Source: JAADDK01 sp964425415
GTDB lineage: Archaea > Thermoplasmatota > Thermoplasmata > Thermoplasmatales > Aciduliprofundaceae
Length of the DNA: 9,108 nucleotides
Assembly: GCA_964425415.1 (NCBI GenBank)
Contig: CAYRMJ010000055.1
Location: 1-9,108 of the forward strand
Reading direction: 5' to 3'
Part shown: piece by piece, positions 6,718 to 9,108 of the stretch
Numbering within the stretch: the first letter of the stretch is position 1
How the letters are laid out: each line of letters begins with the position of its first letter
Translations under genes and position numbers: made by a program
The notes under the pieces: generated by a model
The model's input: only the letters and a program-made list of their open reading frames with translations
What the model was told of the DNA's origin: nothing
Database searches by the model: none

Positions 6718-6773
6718 CGAGAGAGACCCCGAGGCGATGTGTCATCACCTGCGGGCATTCAGGGTCTCTCCCG
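6718..6773 (-). promoter_or_regulatory. Long leader hairpin A upstream of archaellin
   Basis: On the minus strand CGGGAGAGACCCTGA (6773-6759) pairs with TCGGGGTCTCTCTCG (6732-6718) in 15 consecutive pairs, two of them G-U. After a nine-base bulge, an inner hairpin GGTGATG-ACA-CATCGCC (6749-6733) adds seven more pairs and stacks directly on the outer stem. It would form in the archaellin mRNA leader. The function is unknown: an RNA stability element, a translational switch or a DNA-level operator are all possible. Confidence 0.6.
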
Positions 6774-6815
6774 TTTAATACAAACTCTCAACGAATTTAA
6801 AAAATTTTTTACTGC

Positions 6816-6827
6816 AATATATAATTT
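6816..6827 (-). promoter_or_regulatory. Putative TATA box of the archaellum operon
   Basis: AAATTATATATT on the minus strand is a good archaeal TATA match. A start site about 25 bases downstream would fall near 6795, giving a leader of about 145 bases. An alternative AT-rich stretch at 6794-6804 (TTTTTTAAATT) would start transcription near 6775, just before hairpin A. Confidence 0.5.
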
Positions 6828-6836
6828 GTAAACCAA

Positions 6837-6846
6837 ACGAAAAACT
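6837..6846 (-). terminator. Possible T-rich terminator after mevalonate kinase
   Basis: Read on the minus strand, TTAGTTTTTCG lies about 30 bases after the mevalonate kinase stop. Archaeal termination often uses such U-rich runs without a hairpin. The support is weak, and read-through into the archaellum operon cannot be excluded. Confidence 0.3.
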
Positions 6847-6875
6847 AATGGCTGATTCTCAAATGTGATTTTCTA

Positions 6876-7802
6876 TTAATTAATCAAAAATCCGGTTTGC
6901 GAAATTTTCACTTTGTAAGCTTTTCCACCAACCTCCTCTATTGCCTTTGCAACCTCGTCCTGCTCGTCTGTCAATGCAATTATGCATCCCCCGCCCCCTG
7001 CCCCTGTTATTTTTGCACCGTAAGAATGCTTTAGTGATGCATCAATCATTTTTTTGAGCATAGGATGACTAACTCCAAGTATGGTCAAAAGCTTGTTGTT
7101 AAGGTTCATATACTTACCAATGGTTTCGTAATCTTCCTCAATGAGTGGCTTAACAGCCTTCATAGTGAGCTTACCTATCTCCTTTATAACATCACGGGCA
7201 AAGGAATTCCACTGATAAAATCTGCGAACTTTTTCAACCATCTCAGGAGTATGCCCTTTCACCCCAGAGAAACCAACCACGAGCCTCAAAGATGGAATCT
7301 CAAGATGATGTATGAACCACCTATTTTTATCTCGCTCCACGGACCATAAAAAATCATTAAGTTTGGTGTTTGAGATGAGTATGCCTTTGCCATGTGTGAC
7401 TGTGCTGGTGTCTATTGGACTGGCCCGACCCTGTGTTTCATATTCTACTTCAAAACTTTTAAGGGCCACGTCTCTCTCCGCCACCTCTCCTTTTAAAGCT
7501 AAAAGCGCAGAGACCATGGCTACAGTTATTGATGCAGATGAGCCCATTCCTGATGCAGACGGCACCGCGCTTGCAGTATGGATTTCCAATGGAGAGCCAC
7601 TCCAAACAAGCTCAATTGCCTTTTTGATGTAGCGATGATACTTATCGTTTAGAGGGCGTCCGTTCACAGTGAAAACTTCGCTCGGTTCCACAGTAACGGT
7701 GGTGCGCAAGTTGAGCGCTATCGCTATGGCTGGCTCACCGTACACAACCGCATGCTCTCCAAATAAAATTACCTTTGAGGGCGCTGATGAAATCACACGC
7801 AC
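6876..7802 (-). CDS. mvk: Mevalonate kinase
   Basis: This 308-residue GHMP-family kinase phosphorylates mevalonate with ATP to 5-phosphomevalonate, an early step in archaeal isoprenoid lipid synthesis, in the cytoplasm. Motif 1 is APSKVILFGEHAVVYGEPAIA (residues 7-27), with the conserved Lys10 and Glu16. The ATP-binding GHMP motif is PSASGMGSSASI (81-92). The catalytic-aspartate region SPIDTSTVTHGKG (128-140) has Asp131. The C-terminal motif ITGAGGGGCIIAL spans 265-277. All key residues appear present, and the length is normal for archaeal mevalonate kinase. The start is a GTG at 7802 because the family N-terminus begins immediately (RVISSAPSKV). No Shine-Dalgarno precedes it, and a TATA-like stretch lies about 25 bases upstream, so the transcript may be leaderless. 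A second in-frame GTG at 7796 is possible. The gene is divergent from the TolB-like gene, and the downstream archaellum operon is functionally unrelated. Confidence 0.95.
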   Translation of the reverse strand: MRVISSAPSKVILFGEHAVVYGEPAIAIALNLRTTVTVEPSEVFTVNGRPLNDKYHRYIKKAIELVWSGSPLEIHTASAVPSASGMGSSASITVAMVSALLALKGEVAERDVALKSFEVEYETQGRASPIDTSTVTHGKGILISNTKLNDFLWSVERDKNRWFIHHLEIPSLRLVVGFSGVKGHTPEMVEKVRRFYQWNSFARDVIKEIGKLTMKAVKPLIEEDYETIGKYMNLNNKLLTILGVSHPMLKKMIDASLKHSYGAKITGAGGGGCIIALTDEQDEVAKAIEEVGGKAYKVKISQTGFLIN

Positions 7803-7820
7803 CCCATACCGATTTTCAAT

Positions 7821-7832
7821 GATAAATATTTC
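7821..7832 (-). promoter_or_regulatory. Putative TATA box of mevalonate kinase
   Basis: On the minus strand GAAATATTTATC lies with its centre about 24-26 bases before the GTG start. That places transcription initiation at or next to the start codon. Another AT-rich match (TTATAG) sits just upstream. Confidence 0.4.
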
Positions 7833-7866
7833 TATAATTGATGTGGATTTGCGAGGTGTAACGAAG

Positions 7867-7874
7867 TTTATAAT
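7867..7874 (+). promoter_or_regulatory. Putative TATA box of the TolB-like gene
   Basis: TTTATAAT in the divergent intergenic region would direct initiation near 7893-7896, immediately before the ribosome binding site at 7897-7902. Confidence 0.5.
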
Positions 7875-7896
7875 CTTGTAAGTCTATATCATAAAA

Positions 7897-7902
7897 GGTG
7901 AT
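7897..7902 (+). promoter_or_regulatory. Shine-Dalgarno of the TolB-like gene
   Basis: GGTGAT ends four bases before ATG at 7907. It fixes the start of the secreted protein and matches the GGTGA pattern used throughout the archaellum operon. Confidence 0.75.
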
Positions 7903-7906
7903 ATCC

Positions 7907-9108
7907 ATGAGGAGCAAGGCGGCGTATTTGATTTTAGTGCTATTTCTCGTATTTGCATTAAATATGGCTGATGAATTGTCTATTACCATGAATGATTACA
8001 ACCACCAGAAACAGCCATATCATGAACTTGGATACAGAATATCCACAGTGCAGTTGACTTCTGGTCTTAATATAACCGGGCAAGATGTAGGTTATCGTAC
8101 CCCTATGGAGCCTTTTTCATGGTCTCCAAATAATGAAGAAATAGCATTTTCTGCAGTTGATAGCACAGGGTACTCGCATATTTTCGTTGTAAATATAACA
8201 ACAGGGGCGGTCAAGAAAATTACAAATTCTACCTATAATGACTTCGGGGCGGTATGGTCGCCAACAGGTAAATATATATTTTTTTATAGAGACACAGGAT
8301 CATCACCTGGAAGTGGGTGCAATAGAAAAGTAATATATAGAGCCACACCAGATGGCTCAGAAATTCTACAAATAACCACTGGGAGGGGTGAAAGTAGCAT
8401 TACTCCTTCTCCTACAGGAAGTGATTTTCTTGCTTTTTCGTCTTGTCAGAATAATGATAATGGATGGTATTACCTTTGGACTATGAATTATGATGGTTCT
8501 AATCAGACTTTGATTGCAGATCACGGTACTGGACACAACATAGCGATTTCTCCGGATGGGAGCAAAATAGCGTATGAACAGCGCAGTTATTGGAATGAGC
8601 CTAGCCAGATATATTTAATAAACTCTGACGGAACAAATGATACAAAATTGTATACCAGCTTTATAAGTGGTACTACCTACGAATGGAGCACTATCGGATG
8701 GAGTCCTGATGGAAAGGAGATAATATTTACTGATGGTAGGTATGGTAGTAGGGATATCTTTGAAATGTACTTGTCAAATCGCACAGTTGTTGATTTAACC
8801 AATAATACTGCCGAAGATGTATTTACTACTGCTCTATGGGATGAAGTATGGAACCCCACAACAGGAAGAATAGTATATATTTCTAATGAAAGCGGTTATT
8901 GGGAGGTTTGGACTATAAATCCTTACACAAAAGAGAGAAAGCAAATAACAGATAATCAGTTACCAAAAATAACAGCATTGTGGTCTCACAACGGTAATTA
9001 TATTGCATACGCAGGTTACAAAGATAATATATGGAATCTTTATCTGATAACCGTACATTCAAATGCTACAAATGTACCCTCTGCCCCGCAGAATCTTCAA
9101 GCAAGAGC
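7907..9108 (+). CDS. Secreted TolB-like seven-blade beta-propeller protein, 3' end outside the window
   Basis: The frame is open from ATG 7907 to the window end (400 codons, no stop). It starts with a signal peptide, MRSKAAYLILVLFLVFALNM, with cleavage likely near A21. Seven copies of the TolB/PD40 blade signature W-S-P-x-G-x-x-I-x-(F/Y) follow at intervals of 44-51 residues: SWSPNNEEIAF (71), VWSPTGKYIFF (116), ITPSPTGSDFLAF (165), AISPDGSKIAY (213), GWSPDGKEIIF (264), VWNPTTGRIVY (314) and LWSHNGNYIAY (358). This is a complete seven-blade propeller. The last residues, VPSAPQNLQAR (from 390), read like the first strand of a fibronectin type III domain, so more surface domains probably follow. 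Nine N-x-S/T sequons and only two cysteines (C138, C180) fit an exported glycoprotein. An archaeon has no Tol-Pal system, so it is TolB-like only in fold. A surface-binding or enzyme-associated role is possible but unknown. Confidence 0.85.
   Translation, partial: MRSKAAYLILVLFLVFALNMADELSITMNDYNHQKQPYHELGYRISTVQLTSGLNITGQDVGYRTPMEPFSWSPNNEEIAFSAVDSTGYSHIFVVNITTGAVKKITNSTYNDFGAVWSPTGKYIFFYRDTGSSPGSGCNRKVIYRATPDGSEILQITTGRGESSITPSPTGSDFLAFSSCQNNDNGWYYLWTMNYDGSNQTLIADHGTGHNIAISPDGSKIAYEQRSYWNEPSQIYLINSDGTNDTKLYTSFISGTTYEWSTIGWSPDGKEIIFTDGRYGSRDIFEMYLSNRTVVDLTNNTAEDVFTTALWDEVWNPTTGRIVYISNESGYWEVWTINPYTKERKQITDNQLPKITALWSHNGNYIAYAGYKDNIWNLYLITVHSNATNVPSAPQNLQAR

Noticed and set aside
6018..6758. 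Longer archaellin reading frame starting at ATG 6758
   Set aside because: It would put 36 hydrophilic residues before the pilin-like signal, and the ATG lies in the bulge of a leader hairpin with no ribosome site. The ATG at 6650 has a well-spaced GAGGTGA and gives a normal preflagellin.
6794..6811. AT-rich near-palindrome AATTTAAAAAATTTTTTA upstream of the archaellin leader
   Set aside because: It could be an operator or terminator, but it is low-complexity sequence within a promoter region and is adequately explained as an alternative TATA or AT-rich spacer.
7065..7881. Plus-strand open frames opposite mevalonate kinase (7065-7349, 7312-7632, 7669-7881)
   Set aside because: They are antisense shadows of a well-conserved coding sequence with no motifs of their own.
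8677..8859. Minus-strand 60-codon frame at 8677-8859
   Set aside because: It lies wholly opposite the TolB-like propeller frame, which has regular blade repeats. No ribosome site or family resemblance was seen.

Overview
The window is archaeal and most likely comes from a member of the Euryarchaeota in the broad sense. It carries a complete core archaellum (archaeal flagellum) operon, a mevalonate kinase of the archaeal isoprenoid pathway, TATA-like promoters and strong GGTGA Shine-Dalgarno sites. Gene content, moderate AT bias and protein style would fit a Thermoplasmatota relative such as the Aciduliprofundum/DHVE2 group. That placement is an inference from memory, not from a search.

Layout. 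Bases 91-633 (+) encode a stand-alone twin-CBS protein. Its stop codon directly abuts the stop of the convergent archaellum operon. The operon runs on the minus strand from 6650 down to 634: archaellin (flaB/arlB), a FlaF-like protein with an extra beta-propeller domain, flaG, flaH (interrupted by a 100-N assembly gap), flaI and flaJ. Genes are 1 to 10 bases apart or overlap, and several junctions fuse the stop codon with the next ribosome binding site (TGAGGTGAG). Between flaB and the next gene upstream lies a leader of about 130-145 bases (within 6651-6875) holding two strong hairpins and repeated GGTGA sites. Mevalonate kinase occupies 6876-7802 (-). It diverges across a 104-base promoter region from a secreted TolB-like seven-blade propeller protein (7907 to the window end, +), which is still open at base 9108 where a fibronectin type III domain appears to begin.

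How the genes work together. FlaB is the filament subunit, made as a precursor with a type IV pilin-like signal. FlaF and FlaG are pseudoperiplasmic stator or anchor proteins. FlaH and FlaI form the cytoplasmic motor ATPase complex, and FlaJ is the membrane platform. No flaC, flaD or flaE (the euryarchaeal switch/chemotaxis adaptors) lies in the operon, and no prepeptidase gene (flaK) is in the window. Mevalonate kinase, the CBS protein and the TolB-like protein are independent neighbours.

The most notable points are the FlaF-type protein carrying a roughly 210-residue beta-propeller bounded by its only two cysteines, and the elaborate structured leader in front of the archaellin gene. No tRNA, rRNA, CRISPR array or insertion sequence was seen.
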